Shown one piece after another: positions 32,335-40,446 of a DNA stretch of 64,000 nucleotides. The stretch covers positions 81,861 to 145,860 of the forward strand of contig JANYDW010000007.1 in NCBI GenBank assembly GCA_025363455.1, in the 5' to 3' direction. This DNA is from Oleiharenicola sp. Its GTDB lineage: Bacteria; Verrucomicrobiota; Verrucomicrobiia; Opitutales; Opitutaceae. Below the pieces are notes generated by a model. The model was not told the DNA's origin and did not search any database. It worked only from the letters and a program-made list of their open reading frames with translations. Both the position numbers and the translations under genes were made by a program. How positions within the stretch are numbered: position 1 is the first letter of the stretch; each line of letters begins with the position of its first letter.

Positions 32335-32349
32335 TGCGACATAGTCTCA
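32335..32349. promoter_or_regulatory. Fur-like operator, site 2
   Basis: TGCGACATAGTCTCA is a second 15-mer with the same half-site, placed exactly 30 bp from site 1 (about three helical turns). It is followed directly by a third partial palindrome, TGTCTCAATATGAGTGACA. Confidence 0.5.
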
Positions 32350-32403
32350 TGTCTCAATATGAGTGACATTGACTTGTGCAAGTAGCTGGTTTTAAAGGCA
32401 TCT

Positions 32404-33489
32404 ATGACAAGCGAGCTCGCAGTCAAATTGGGTGATAAAAGTTACCCAATCCATTTTCGCGATGATACGGCTGTAGCGATTCGCGAAATGCTGGCGGCGA
32501 ATACGAGCAGTGGGCGGGTGAACATCCTGCTCACTGACGACGGCGTGGCGCGGGCGCAGTCCGGGTTTCTGGCCGAGGCTTTTGGCGCAACGCCCCGTTT
32601 GATCGTCACGGCAGGGGAGCGGACGAAGTCGCTCGAGACTTTCGGGAAGGTGCTGGATTTCCTGGCGGCGAATCGCATCAACCGGCAGGGCGTACTCTGG
32701 GTCGTAGGCGGAGGTGTGGTGGGTGATCTCGGTGGGTTTGCGGCTGCGAGTTACCTGCGCGGAATCAAATACGTGCAGGTCCCGACCACGCTGTTGGCGA
32801 TGGTGGACAGCTCCGTCGGCGGCAAAACCGGCCTCAACCTGTCTGCGGGAAAAAACCTGGTCGGAGCCTTTCATCATCCCTGCGCGGTCTTCATCGGGCG
32901 CGAATTTCTGCAGACGCTCCCGGCGCGCGAGCTCGCCGCCGGCATGGCTGAGGTCGTCAAATACGGCCTGCTGGGTGATGCCGCGCTCTTTGCCCAGCTC
33001 GAGCAAAAACCCCTGGATGCGCGCAGTGCCGAGTTGCCTGCCGTCATCCAGCGTTGCTGCCAGCTTAAGGCGGACATTGTCCGGGCCGACGAACTCGAAC
33101 TGGCGGCCGAGGGCGGGAGGGCCTTGCTTAACCTCGGCCACACCTTCGGCCATGCGATCGAACAGGTCACCGGCTACACGACCTATCTGCACGGCGAGGG
33201 CGTGGCTATCGGCCTGGCCGGGGCGGCCCGCCTTTCGCACAAGCTCGGGTTATTGTCCGCCGCGGACATCGAGCGGGTCGAGCGCACGGTGGGGGCCCAC
33301 CAGCTGCCAGTGCGTTTGCGCGGCCCGCTTCCGCTGGCGGAACTGCAGACCGCCACGACGCGCGACAAGAAGAACCGGGCCGACGGTTTGCGCTTTGTCA
33401 TTCTCAACTCACTGGGTCAGGCCGCCACCCGCTCGGGCATCGCGCCGGCCACGGTCGAGGCGGTCTGGCGGGAGCTCGGTGCGACCTAG
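32404..33489 (+). CDS. aroB: 3-dehydroquinate synthase
   Basis: The 361-residue NAD- and metal-dependent enzyme closes DAHP to 3-dehydroquinate in the shikimate pathway. Signature: GGGVVGDLGGFAAASYLRG (about 102-120), PTTLLAMVDSSVGGKTGLN (about 126-144) and the metal-binding segment LNLGHTFGHAIEQ with His (about 243-255), plus HGEGVAIGL. Length is standard. A possible promoter (TTGACT at about 32369 and TTTTAAA) lies upstream. It is divergent from the TonB receptor and may start an operon running to crcB. Confidence 0.96.
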   Translation: MTSELAVKLGDKSYPIHFRDDTAVAIREMLAANTSSGRVNILLTDDGVARAQSGFLAEAFGATPRLIVTAGERTKSLETFGKVLDFLAANRINRQGVLWVVGGGVVGDLGGFAAASYLRGIKYVQVPTTLLAMVDSSVGGKTGLNLSAGKNLVGAFHHPCAVFIGREFLQTLPARELAAGMAEVVKYGLLGDAALFAQLEQKPLDARSAELPAVIQRCCQLKADIVRADELELAAEGGRALLNLGHTFGHAIEQVTGYTTYLHGEGVAIGLAGAARLSHKLGLLSAADIERVERTVGAHQLPVRLRGPLPLAELQTATTRDKKNRADGLRFVILNSLGQAATRSGIAPATVEAVWRELGAT

Positions 33490-33533
33490 ATTTTGGGTGC
33501 CTTCCCGGGGTAAACCAGTAATCTGATCCTCCC

Positions 33534-34175
33534 ATGTCAGCCATCGACGAAGGCATTGTCCGCGAGTATTTCGAGCAGAACGGATTTTTGGTCCGCCAGC
33601 CGCGAAAATATCAGGTCGCGGCGCGCCGCAAGACCGGGGACGAGGAGGTGGATCTCGTGGTGTTCAACCCAGCCTGGCAGCGCGGAGCCCGCAAGCCCGG
33701 CTTTTTCCTTTTCTCGAATGAGCTGCCCTTCGTCCGTCAGGCCGTGGTGGCGGTCAAGGGCTGGCACACGGGCGTCTTCACCCCAACAATGCTGAAGAGC
33801 AGTCCGGAGATCTTTGGCTTCCTGGAGGAGAAGGTCCTGAAGGATGTGACCCGCTTTTTCCCGCCGGCCGTCGCGGACGATCCGGCCGGGGGGTTCACCA
33901 AGATCCTCGTGTTGCCGAGCCTGCCCACGGCCGAGCCATTCCGCTCCCAGAGCGTGGAGCTGCTCAAGGAACACGGCGTGGACGCGATCATCTCGTTTCG
34001 GGCCATGCTGCTCGACCTCCTCGACAAAGTGGAGATTAACCAAAACTACACCAAGAACGACACGCTGCAGGTCATGCGCATCCTGAAAAATTACGACCTG
34101 CTGAAGGACACGCAGATGGACTTCATGCCTGACCGATCAGCGCCCCGCCGGGGTCGGGGAGGAGCGGCCGAATGA
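33534..34175 (+). CDS. Conserved hypothetical protein, possible nuclease-like fold
   Basis: I do not recognise this 213-residue soluble protein. The N-terminal half has an alternating pattern: EYFEQNGFLVRQP, then DEEVDLVVFNPAW, then AVVAVKGWHTG. This order (helix, acidic-start strand, strand with x-x-Lys) is reminiscent of PD-(D/E)xK nucleases such as VRR-NUC or restriction-like folds. The key Glu of ExK is replaced by Val, so this is tentative. The C-terminus is helical with a YTKNDTLQVMRILKNYDLL segment. It overlaps lpxA by 4 nt (ATGA) and sits 44 bp after aroB, so it is co-expressed with essential genes. Confidence 0.7.
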   Translation: MSAIDEGIVREYFEQNGFLVRQPRKYQVAARRKTGDEEVDLVVFNPAWQRGARKPGFFLFSNELPFVRQAVVAVKGWHTGVFTPTMLKSSPEIFGFLEEKVLKDVTRFFPPAVADDPAGGFTKILVLPSLPTAEPFRSQSVELLKEHGVDAIISFRAMLLDLLDKVEINQNYTKNDTLQVMRILKNYDLLKDTQMDFMPDRSAPRRGRGGAAE

Positions 34176-34915
34176 GTCTTCACGCCACGGCCATCATTGA
34201 AGAGGGCGCCAGCCTGGGGGCGGGCTGCGTGATCCACGCCCACGCGATCATCAAGCGCGGCACGGTACTCGGGGACGGGGTCATCGTGCATCCATTTGCC
34301 GTCGTGGGCGGCGATCCGAATTTCCTGAAGTTCGATCCTGCCACGGTGAGTGGGGTTCGCATTGGTGCGCATACGGTCATCCGCGAGCACGTCACGATCA
34401 ACCGCTCAATCTATGCCGGTAAAGATACGGTGGTAGGCTCACGCTGCTACCTGATGGCCAATGCGCACGTCGGTCACGACTGCACGGTGGGTGACGAGGT
34501 GGTTCTCGCCACCAACATCATGCTTGGCGGCCATGTAGATGTGGGCAGTTTCACGTTTTTCGGCGGTGGGGCGGGCGCGCACCAGTTCAGCCGCATCGGC
34601 GAGGGCGTGATGATCGCCGGGCTCGCCCGTATTACGCAGGACCTCGCTCCGTTTCTCCTCGTGGCGGAGCGCAACGAGGTCTCGGGCCTCAATCTTGTCG
34701 GACTCAAGCGCCGCGGCGCCAGCCGCGAGGCCATCGCCGAGGTGAAGGAATGCTACGCCGCCGTCTTTGCCGGTGGCGACCCGCGCAAGCTCGCGGCATC
34801 TCGAACGGCGAAAACCGCCGAGGCGCGGCGCTTCCTGGAATTTTTCGCCGGAGGCAAACGCGGCTTCGCGCGGCCCGATCCGCTGGCGTCGCCCGACATG
34901 GCAGGAGCGGAATGA
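34172..34915 (+). CDS. lpxA: Acyl-[ACP]-UDP-N-acetylglucosamine O-acyltransferase
   Basis: The 247-residue left-handed beta-helix enzyme adds the first acyl chain in lipid A synthesis, indicating a diderm with lipopolysaccharide. Hexapeptide repeats (ATAIIEEGASLGAGCVI...) cover residues 4-160. The catalytic His lies in NAHVGHDCTVG. Acyl-ruler and UDP-binding loops (GGGAGAHQFSRIG) follow, and the C-terminal helices contain GLNLVGLKRRG. Start and stop overlap both neighbours (ATGA), so the three genes are tightly coupled. No lpxB or lpxD is in view. Confidence 0.93.
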   Translation: MSLHATAIIEEGASLGAGCVIHAHAIIKRGTVLGDGVIVHPFAVVGGDPNFLKFDPATVSGVRIGAHTVIREHVTINRSIYAGKDTVVGSRCYLMANAHVGHDCTVGDEVVLATNIMLGGHVDVGSFTFFGGGAGAHQFSRIGEGVMIAGLARITQDLAPFLLVAERNEVSGLNLVGLKRRGASREAIAEVKECYAAVFAGGDPRKLAASRTAKTAEARRFLEFFAGGKRGFARPDPLASPDMAGAE

Positions 34916-35832
34916 ATCCGCTCGCCATCACCTGCGGTGATCCCGCCGGCGTCGGCCCGGAAATCATTGCGGCGTGGCTGGCGGCCAATCCCGCCGAGGC
35001 GTCCACCGTGGCCGTGATCGGCCCGGCTCGCTGGCTGGAGACGCTGCCGGCGGCGGTGCTCAGGATTCCCGCTGGTTTGGAGGACTATATCGCGACACCG
35101 GGCCAGCCTGATGGTGACGGCGCACTTGTCGCCTGGGCAGCGATGGAACGGGCGGCCACCGGCACGAAGTTGGGCGAATTTTCTGGCGTCGTCACCGCCC
35201 CTGTCAGCAAGGAGCGGTTAGCTGCGATCGGTTACTCGTTTCTCGGCCAGACGGAATTTTTTGCGGCCCGCTGGAGCGGTGATCCGGTGATGTGCTTCTG
35301 CGGCGGCCGGCTGCGAGTCGCGCTGGCTACGTGGCACATGCCGCTTCATCAGGTGGGACGGTCGCTGGGCCCGCACCTGTTGCATCGCACGGTGGCGGCG
35401 GCGGATCAGCTGGCGAAGGCGGACGGGGTGACGGCACCACGCATCGGAGTGTGCGGGCTCAATCCCCATGCCGGTGAAGGTGGCCTGCTGGGGTACGAGG
35501 AAAGGGATTTCATCAACCCGGCGCTGGCGCAACTTCGCGTGGAGTTTCCGGGCCTCTCGTTGTGCCAGGCAGGCGACACTTTATTCGCCCGGGCCCTGCG
35601 CGGGGAGTTCGATGTCATTGTGGCGCTGTACCACGACCAGGGCCTGGCGCCGCTCAAGGTGATCGATTTTGACGAGGCGGTGAACGTCACCCTCGGCCTG
35701 CCGTTTGTGCGCACGAGCTCGGACCATGGCACGGCTTTCGGTCTGGCCGGACAGGGGAAGGCCAGCCCGCGCAGTTTCACCAACGCCGTGACCGTGGCCC
35801 GACGCTTGATTAAACTCCGGTCCGGGGCATAG
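34912..35832 (+). CDS. pdxA: 4-hydroxythreonine-4-phosphate dehydrogenase
   Basis: The 306-residue metal- and NAD-dependent enzyme acts in the DXP-dependent route to pyridoxal phosphate. Motifs: ITCGDPAGVGPEI at the N-terminus, TAPVSKERL, ATWHMPLHQVG with metal His, GLNPHAGEGGLLGYEE and LYHDQGLAPLK, with SSDHGTAFGLAG near the end. The ATG at 34912 overlaps the lpxA stop and gives the family N-terminus; longer frames upstream only read lpxA out of phase. Confidence 0.96.
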   Translation: MNPLAITCGDPAGVGPEIIAAWLAANPAEASTVAVIGPARWLETLPAAVLRIPAGLEDYIATPGQPDGDGALVAWAAMERAATGTKLGEFSGVVTAPVSKERLAAIGYSFLGQTEFFAARWSGDPVMCFCGGRLRVALATWHMPLHQVGRSLGPHLLHRTVAAADQLAKADGVTAPRIGVCGLNPHAGEGGLLGYEERDFINPALAQLRVEFPGLSLCQAGDTLFARALRGEFDVIVALYHDQGLAPLKVIDFDEAVNVTLGLPFVRTSSDHGTAFGLAGQGKASPRSFTNAVTVARRLIKLRSGA

Positions 35833-35843
35833 GTGTGCGGCAG

Positions 35844-36224
35844 ATGAGCACCGCCACCACCGTCCTGCCGCCCGCCGAGGGCATTCGCGAGGGCAACGAG
35901 AACCTCGTGCGCCTGACCACATCTGCTGGCACCAAGGTGGCCGCCCTCATCGCGCGCGACCGGGCGGGAGACTTCCTGCGCATCGCCATCACGGGCGGTG
36001 GGTGCAACGGCCTGAGCTACAAGCTGCGTTTCGCCCTCGAACCGAAGCGCGGCGACATCCTGGTACGCAGCGCCGGCACGGCGGTGCTGGTGGACGCCAA
36101 GACGGCGCTCTACCTCAAGGGCACGGAGCTGGATTATTCCGACAAGATGATCGGCGGCGGATTCAAATTCGCCAATCCCAACGCCAAGGCCTCCTGCTCC
36201 TGCGGCGAAAGCTTCAGTGTCTGA
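35844..36224 (+). CDS. A-type iron-sulfur carrier (IscA/ErpA family)
   Basis: The 126-residue protein has the three conserved cysteines of the family: one in GGGCNGLSYK and two in the C-terminal SCSCGESF. It donates or carries [Fe-S] clusters to client proteins. With many cluster-rich Nuo subunits in the window, complex I is an obvious client, though this is inference. A long N-terminal extension of about 20 residues precedes the core. The ATG at 35844 is preferred; a GTG at 35835 is also possible. It follows pdxA by 11 bp. Confidence 0.9.
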   Translation: MSTATTVLPPAEGIREGNENLVRLTTSAGTKVAALIARDRAGDFLRIAITGGGCNGLSYKLRFALEPKRGDILVRSAGTAVLVDAKTALYLKGTELDYSDKMIGGGFKFANPNAKASCSCGESFSV

Positions 36225-36326
36225 GGGCGGAGATCGCGATTTTTGCCTCTGGAAATAGATATTGTCATTCCCGGCGATCGCGGCAAAAACGACCTCCCGA
36301 TACACCCAGCAACGCAAACCACCTGA

Positions 36327-36977
36327 ATGGCACTTCCTTCCTCTTCGTCCGGTCCCGCCCGTACCCCGTATAATCGCGATAACCGTCGCAACAACGACCC
36401 CTTCGCCGCCATCCGCCGCAACATGCGGATCAAGTCGCCTCAGGTGCGCGTCATCAGTCCCGAAGGCCGTCAGCTGGGCATCATGGATACGCCCAAGGCC
36501 ATCGCCCTCGCGTTGCAGTTCAACCTCGACCTGGTCGAGGTCGCCGCCGCCGCCACGCCGCCCGTCTGCCGCATCATGGATTTCGGCAAGTACGTCTACG
36601 AGGAACAGAAGAAACACGCGCACAGCAAGCCCGCGGGTACAAAGCTGAAGGAGATCGAGTTCACCGTCCGCATCGAGGCGCACGACTTTGAGACCAAGCT
36701 CCGTCATGCCGAGGAATTCCTCAGCCATGGCAACAAGGTGAAGCTCCGTCTCAAATTCCGCGGTCGCGAGATGGCCCACCCCGAGATCGGTTTTGCCATG
36801 ATGAAAAAAGCGCTGGGCGAACTGGCGAACATGGGTCACCCCGACGCGGATCCCAAGCTGAACGGCAAACAGATCAACGTCATGCTCACGCCGCTCCCCG
36901 TGAATAAGCGCAAGCCCAAGTTCCACGTGCCCACGCATCAGGTCGAGCACGAGCCCGCTCCGCCGGCGGCGGAGTGA
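36327..36977 (+). CDS. infC: Translation initiation factor IF-3
   Basis: The 216-residue factor binds the 30S subunit and checks initiator tRNA and start codon. The N-domain has VISPEGRQLGIMDTPKAIALA, then VCRIMDFGKYVYEEQKK before the linker helix. The C-domain has EIEFTVRIEAHDFETKLRHAEEFL and KFRGREMAHPEIG, and there is an extra Pro/Lys tail. An in-frame TGA immediately precedes the ATG, so the start is ATG, not the AUU used for autoregulation in E. coli. The usual downstream rpmI-rplT pair is missing; an amidase gene follows with overlap. Confidence 0.95.
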   Translation: MALPSSSSGPARTPYNRDNRRNNDPFAAIRRNMRIKSPQVRVISPEGRQLGIMDTPKAIALALQFNLDLVEVAAAATPPVCRIMDFGKYVYEEQKKHAHSKPAGTKLKEIEFTVRIEAHDFETKLRHAEEFLSHGNKVKLRLKFRGREMAHPEIGFAMMKKALGELANMGHPDADPKLNGKQINVMLTPLPVNKRKPKFHVPTHQVEHEPAPPAAE

Positions 36978-38158
36978 ACCGGAGGGCCCATGCTGTGGCG
37001 CGGCTCTCTGCACGCGGCCTGCTGGTGATCACCGTGGCCGCGCTGGCGGCCTGCCACGCTCCCGCCCAGCCGCCGCCCGCCGCGGCATCGCCCCCCCTGC
37101 CGGTCCCGGTTGCTCCCGCGGCCAAAGCCGAGGCTCCGCCCGCTCCCGTCCGCACCGCCCCCACGCGCCCGGCCCACCTGTGGCCGTTCACCCGGTTGCA
37201 GGACGCCGACTACGTGAGTGTGGACGATCTCGCCAAGCACTACGGGCTCAAGACTGCCTGGGTCAAAATGGGCTTCGCCCGCACGCTCGCCGACGCGGGC
37301 GGGGTGCGCTTCAAGTTCGAATCCAACCAGCGCGACTGCTACTTCGACGGGGTGAGGGTTTTCCTCGGCGCGCCCGTGCAATTCCACTTTGGCGAGCTGT
37401 GGGTCAGCAAGCTCGACGTGGTCAAGACGATCGACCCGTTGTTCCGGCCGGAGGACCACCTGGCCCAGCTGCCACCGGGCCCGCCGAAGCTCATCGTGAT
37501 CGATGCCGGCCACGGCGGCGCCGACCCGGGCAAACAAAACCTCAAACTCAAGTTGAATGAGAAGGACCTCACGCTCGATGTCGTGCTGCGGTTGAAAAAA
37601 CTGCTGGAACTGCAGGGCTATGCCGTGCGCCTCACGCGGAGCGAGGACGTCAAGCTCGCCCCCGAGCAGCGCACGGACCTGGAGCGCCGCGCCGCCGTCG
37701 CCGATGAGGTGAAGGCGGACCTGTTCCTCAGCGTGCATTTCAACGCCGTCGAGGCCCGGGACGCCCCACGGGTCAGTGGCACGGAGACCTACGTGATGAC
37801 GCCGCAGTTTCAGCTTTCCAGCACCGACAACAACGGGGACTCACTGACGAAAACCGCATTCCCCGGCAACCGGCAGGACACGGCCAACGTGGTGCTTGGT
37901 TATCATCTCCACCGCAGCCTGCTGGAAAGTTTGAAGACTTCGGACCGCGGCTTCAAGCGCGGCCGCCTGCGCGTGTTGTGCTTTCCCACCTGTCCGGCTG
38001 CGTTGCTGGAGGCCGCCTATCTTTCCAACGACACCGAGGCCGCGCGCCTCGGCACCCCGGAGTTTCGCAGGCAGATCGCCGAGGCCATTGCGAGCGGCGT
38101 GCAGGCCTACAGTGCCACGCTGGCCGGCTTGCGTCCGGCGCCGACTCCTCCAAAATAA
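36974..38158 (+). CDS. N-acetylmuramoyl-L-alanine amidase, lipoprotein
   Basis: The 394-residue periplasmic cell-wall hydrolase cleaves the stem peptide from muramic acid. A lipoprotein signal ends LAAC (Cys27). A Pro/Ala-rich linker (28-66) and a beta-rich copper-amine-oxidase-N-like domain (about 70-160) follow. The Amidase_3 zinc domain has IDAGHGGADPG (His180), Glu196, SVHFNA (His255) and LEAAYLSN (catalytic Glu346). All ligands are intact, so it should be active. GTG start overlapping the infC stop. Role in daughter-cell separation is likely for this family. Confidence 0.93.
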   Translation: MNRRAHAVARLSARGLLVITVAALAACHAPAQPPPAAASPPLPVPVAPAAKAEAPPAPVRTAPTRPAHLWPFTRLQDADYVSVDDLAKHYGLKTAWVKMGFARTLADAGGVRFKFESNQRDCYFDGVRVFLGAPVQFHFGELWVSKLDVVKTIDPLFRPEDHLAQLPPGPPKLIVIDAGHGGADPGKQNLKLKLNEKDLTLDVVLRLKKLLELQGYAVRLTRSEDVKLAPEQRTDLERRAAVADEVKADLFLSVHFNAVEARDAPRVSGTETYVMTPQFQLSSTDNNGDSLTKTAFPGNRQDTANVVLGYHLHRSLLESLKTSDRGFKRGRLRVLCFPTCPAALLEAAYLSNDTEAARLGTPEFRRQIAEAIASGVQAYSATLAGLRPAPTPPK

Positions 38159-38163
38159 CCCTC

Positions 38164-39228
38164 ATGCGTCACCTCAAACCGTTCCTCTTGCTGGCCGTTC
38201 TCCCGCTCGCCGCCTTCGCTTGGGACCATCCCGGCCACTCCATGGTCAACGAAATCGCGCTCAACTCGTTGCCGGCTGATTTTCCCAGCTTCGTGCGAGA
38301 ACCCGCCAACGCGGCGCGGATCAAGTTCCTTTCAGGTGAACCCGACCGCTGGAGCCACGCGCCCGACATGCCGCTCAAACACGACGACTGGGTGAACCAC
38401 TTCTTCGACATCGAGCAAATCCCGGCGGCGGGGCTGGACCTGGCGGCGGTGCCGTCGCTGCGTTACCAGTTTGCCGCGCAGTTCGCCGCGGCTCGGGCCG
38501 CGCACGCCGACAAGCTTCCGCCGACCGTCGCGACGAAAACCCCCGACATCGTCCCCGAGCACACCCGCGAATGGTGCGGCTTCCTGCCATGGGAAATCGC
38601 GGAGCAATATGGGAAGCTGAAGGCCGCCTTGGCTTCCTTGCAGGCCTACGAGCAGTTCGGCACTCCCGAGGAGGTCGCCAACGCCCGGGCCGACGTCGTC
38701 AGCGTGATGGGCATCATGGGCCACTATGTCGGCGATGGGGCGGAGCCCTTGCACACGACCGTGCACCATGCTGGCTGGACCGGCGACAATCCCAAGGGCT
38801 ACACCACGTGGTATGGCATCCACTCCTGGATCGACAGCGGACTGATCAACAAGTCCCACATCGTCTCCGCCGACCTGGCGGGGCGGGTGGTACCGGCGCA
38901 GCCCCTGTCAGTTGCGGCGCGGGCCGACGGCCGGGATCCCGTCTTTACCGCCGCACTGGATTTCATCGTCGAGCAGAACAAGTTCGTCGAGCCGATCTAC
39001 CAGCTGGAGAAAGAGGGCAAGCTGGGCAACGTGCCCCCCAACACGGCCGACCGGTTGGTCAGTCCCGAGGCCCGGGCCCTCATCGAAAGCCAGCTGCTGA
39101 AGGGCGGCCAGGTGCTCGGCGCCCTCTGGCTCACGGCCTGGAAGAATCTCAAGCCCGACGCTTTCCTGATCGGCGTGCTGCAGCGCCGGCAGACGGCTGC
39201 GGCCGCGCCGGTCAAGGCCACGCCGTGA
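38164..39228 (+). CDS. S1/P1-type zinc-dependent nuclease
   Basis: A 354-residue secreted protein with signal peptide MRHLKPFLLLAVLPLAAFA and predicted cleavage leaving Trp at the mature N-terminus (WDHPGHSM). S1/P1 nucleases use exactly this N-terminal Trp to bind zinc. Other ligands appear in DDWVNHFFD, GHYVGDGAEPLHTTVHHAG (the ...HfxGDxxqPLH block) and GIHSWID. The family degrades single-stranded nucleic acids, or phospholipids in the related phospholipase C branch. It follows the amidase gene by 5 bp, and crcB overlaps its end. Confidence 0.82.
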   Translation: MRHLKPFLLLAVLPLAAFAWDHPGHSMVNEIALNSLPADFPSFVREPANAARIKFLSGEPDRWSHAPDMPLKHDDWVNHFFDIEQIPAAGLDLAAVPSLRYQFAAQFAAARAAHADKLPPTVATKTPDIVPEHTREWCGFLPWEIAEQYGKLKAALASLQAYEQFGTPEEVANARADVVSVMGIMGHYVGDGAEPLHTTVHHAGWTGDNPKGYTTWYGIHSWIDSGLINKSHIVSADLAGRVVPAQPLSVAARADGRDPVFTAALDFIVEQNKFVEPIYQLEKEGKLGNVPPNTADRLVSPEARALIESQLLKGGQVLGALWLTAWKNLKPDAFLIGVLQRRQTAAAAPVKATP

Positions 39229-39596
39229 ACAACCTGGGCGCACTCGTCTGGATCGCCCTCGGCGGGGCCGCGGGCTCCGTGCTACGGGCCCTGGTCGGCA
39301 TGGCGCTGCGCACCTCGTTTCCCTGGGCGACCCTGCTGATCAATGTCGCCGGCTCGATGTTCATCGGCTGGCTGATGGTGCGCTTCGGCTCCGCCGAGCC
39401 GGTGGTCTCGGCGCGGATGCTCAACCTGCTGGCGGTTGGATTTTGCGGCGGGTTCACCACCTTTTCCGCCTTCAGCTGGCAGACGTTCGACCAGATGCTA
39501 AAGGGCCAGTGGGGCGCGGCGGTCGCGAACGTGCTCCTTTCGGTTTCCCTCGGCCTGCTGGCCGTCTGGCTGGGTTTTCGGCTGGGACGGGCGTGA
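39225..39596 (+). CDS. crcB: Fluoride exporter (CrcB/FluC)
   Basis: The 123-residue four-TM protein forms dual-topology fluoride channels. Motifs: GGAAGSVLRALVGM (usual GG..GA..R), TLLINVAGSMFIGWL (pore Asn and the F-box region), and GFCGGFTTFSAFSWQT with the Phe pair lining the pore. A GTG start overlaps the stop of the nuclease gene. No fluoride riboswitch precedes it, as it lies within an operon. Confidence 0.93.
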   Translation: MNNLGALVWIALGGAAGSVLRALVGMALRTSFPWATLLINVAGSMFIGWLMVRFGSAEPVVSARMLNLLAVGFCGGFTTFSAFSWQTFDQMLKGQWGAAVANVLLSVSLGLLAVWLGFRLGRA

Positions 39597-39688
39597 AATA
39601 CTCTTCCGGCCGTTTAGTGCTGAGGTGGGCAGATTCAGCCGTATGAAGGCGGAGGCCTGGCTCCACTTTGGGCAGCGCGGAATGTCGC

Positions 39689-40336
39689 TCAGAGCTGGTC
39701 GACGATCTTGTCGGCCAGGCCGTAGGCGATGGCTTCCTCGGCGTTGAGGTAGAAATCGCGGTCGGAATCCTTGGCGACCTTGTCGAACGACTGGCCCGAA
39801 GCCGTGGCGAGGATCTGGTTCAACTCCATGCGGAGTTTTTCCATTTCCTTGGCCTGAATGTTGATGTCGGAAGCGGGGCCGACCATGCGGCCGGTGATGA
39901 GCGGCTGGTGGATGAGCACCCGGGCGTGCGGATAGATGTAGCGGTTGCCCTTCTTGGCGGCGGAGAGGAGAATCGAGCCCATCGAGGCGGCCATGCCGGT
40001 GACGACGATCTTCACGGGCGAGGTGATGAGCTTGATGGTGTCATACACGGCCATGCCGGCGGTGATGGAGCCGCCGGGGGTGTTCATGTAGAAGGTGATC
40101 TCCTTGCCCGGCCCGGTGGTCTCGAGGTAGAGCAGTTTTTCCGTCAGATCCTTGGCGGTCTCGTCGGTCACCGCGCCCCACAGGAAAATCTTCCGCTGTT
40201 CCAGGAATTTTTTCTGGATCATCGCGCCGACCGGCGCCGGGGTGGGCTTCGGGGTCGCTTCGGCCTCGTCGTCATCATCGTCCATGCGGGGCACAACGGG
40301 GTTCTGGTAATCGCGGGTAAGGTTATGGGCGGACAT
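39689..40336 (-). CDS. clpP: ATP-dependent Clp protease proteolytic subunit
   Basis: The 215-residue serine protease has the triad Ser118 (GMAASMGS), His143 (LIHQP) and Asp194 (DRDFYL). The N-terminus is unusual: about 37 residues with a run of acidic residues (MDDDDDEAEA) and a Pro-rich segment before the usual start IQKKFLEQRKIFL. In normal ClpP the N-terminal loops gate the axial pore, so this could change chaperone docking. The ATG at 40336 is chosen; a frame open to 40417 adds non-family sequence. No clpX or tig is adjacent. Confidence 0.93.
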   Translation of the reverse strand: MSAHNLTRDYQNPVVPRMDDDDDEAEATPKPTPAPVGAMIQKKFLEQRKIFLWGAVTDETAKDLTEKLLYLETTGPGKEITFYMNTPGGSITAGMAVYDTIKLITSPVKIVVTGMAASMGSILLSAAKKGNRYIYPHARVLIHQPLITGRMVGPASDINIQAKEMEKLRMELNQILATASGQSFDKVAKDSDRDFYLNAEEAIAYGLADKIVDQL

Positions 40337-40446
40337 GCGTGTCAGGGAATACCGGCAGGCCGGTTTTGCGAGTAGTTTTTGTTCACAGGGTTTCTCCCTG
40401 ACCATCGTCCCAACCACCGCGGGCTTAAGCGGAAGAAAGCCTCGGC

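Noticed and set aside
35406..37013. 535-codon minus-strand frame across pdxA, erpA-like and infC
   Set aside because: It runs antisense to three well-identified genes and shows no family motif.
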